A stretch of DNA of 35,836 nucleotides from the NCBI RefSeq assembly GCF_014762745.1, contig NZ_JABURJ010000097.1, forward strand, positions 1 through 35,836, read 5' to 3'. The stretch comes from Kangiella sp. (lineage in GTDB: Bacteria; Pseudomonadota; Gammaproteobacteria; Enterobacterales; Kangiellaceae). Positions within the stretch are counted from its first letter, which is position 1, and each line of letters starts with the position of its first letter. Below, one piece after another: positions 35,776-35,836 of the stretch. The position numbers were made by a program, and so were the translations under genes. The notes beneath the pieces are model-generated. The model was not told the DNA's origin and did not search any database. It saw nothing but the letters and a program-made list of their open reading frames with translations.

Positions 35776-35836
35776 GCCAATATTTGAGCGTATAAAATTC
35801 AGAAAAGAGTCAACAAAAGGTTGTATTTTCTGCAAA

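Noticed and set aside
1-35836. CRISPR arrays, prophage, insertion sequences, tRNA or rRNA
   Set aside because: No regularly spaced repeats, transposase or integrase frames, or recognisable tRNA/rRNA sequence were seen on either strand.

Overview
The window looks like chromosomal DNA of a moderate-GC, aerobic, amino-acid-degrading marine-type gammaproteobacterium. The gene set and order (cysE-iscRSUA-hscBA-fdx-iscX, IscR and IscS with E. coli numbering of key residues, a GlyGly-CTERM protein, azurin, complete histidine and near-complete phenylalanine/tyrosine catabolism) fit something close to Kangiella; that name is an inference from gene content, not a database match. I see no phage, insertion sequence, CRISPR array, tRNA or rRNA.

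Region 1 (1-8751) is a histidine utilisation cluster. hutC-hutU-hutH run leftward. A HutG-like N-formylglutamate amidohydrolase with an extra N-terminal domain runs rightward from the same control region, which holds a perfect HutC-type palindrome. A copper protein gene (azurin) follows, then the divergent pair hutI/hutF. Together they encode histidine -> urocanate -> imidazolonepropionate -> formiminoglutamate -> N-formylglutamate (HutF) -> glutamate + formate (HutG), the five-step route.

Region 2 (8723-16097) is mixed: a degenerate hybrid sensor protein coupled to a periplasmic binding protein, ung (uracil-DNA glycosylase), a small acidic conserved protein, an outer-membrane beta-barrel protein and slt (soluble lytic transglycosylase).

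Region 3 (16098-22853) is aromatic amino-acid catabolism: phhA, then a 374-base gap with an unusually structured leader, then hpd-hmgA-fahA-maiA. Together they take phenylalanine and 4-hydroxyphenylpyruvate to fumarate and acetoacetate. The tyrosine aminotransferase and the pterin recycling enzyme (PhhB) are not in the window. A seven-repeat HAF-type surface or secreted protein with a GlyGly-CTERM tail follows.

Region 4 (22876-28194) is the electron-transfer flavoprotein set: ETF-ubiquinone oxidoreductase divergent from etfBA. A DUF1338 protein (2-oxoadipate dioxygenase/decarboxylase family) and suhB follow.

Region 5 (28357-35775) is trmJ-cysE and the full ISC iron-sulfur assembly operon iscR-iscS-iscU-iscA-hscB-hscA-fdx-iscX, under a clear type-1 IscR box. 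CysE supplies the cysteine pathway that feeds IscS.

Most of the window is well-understood metabolism. The best candidates for something undescribed are the multi-hairpin leader upstream of hpd (17416-17610), the fused HutG, and the orphan binding protein plus pseudo-kinase pair (8723-11526).
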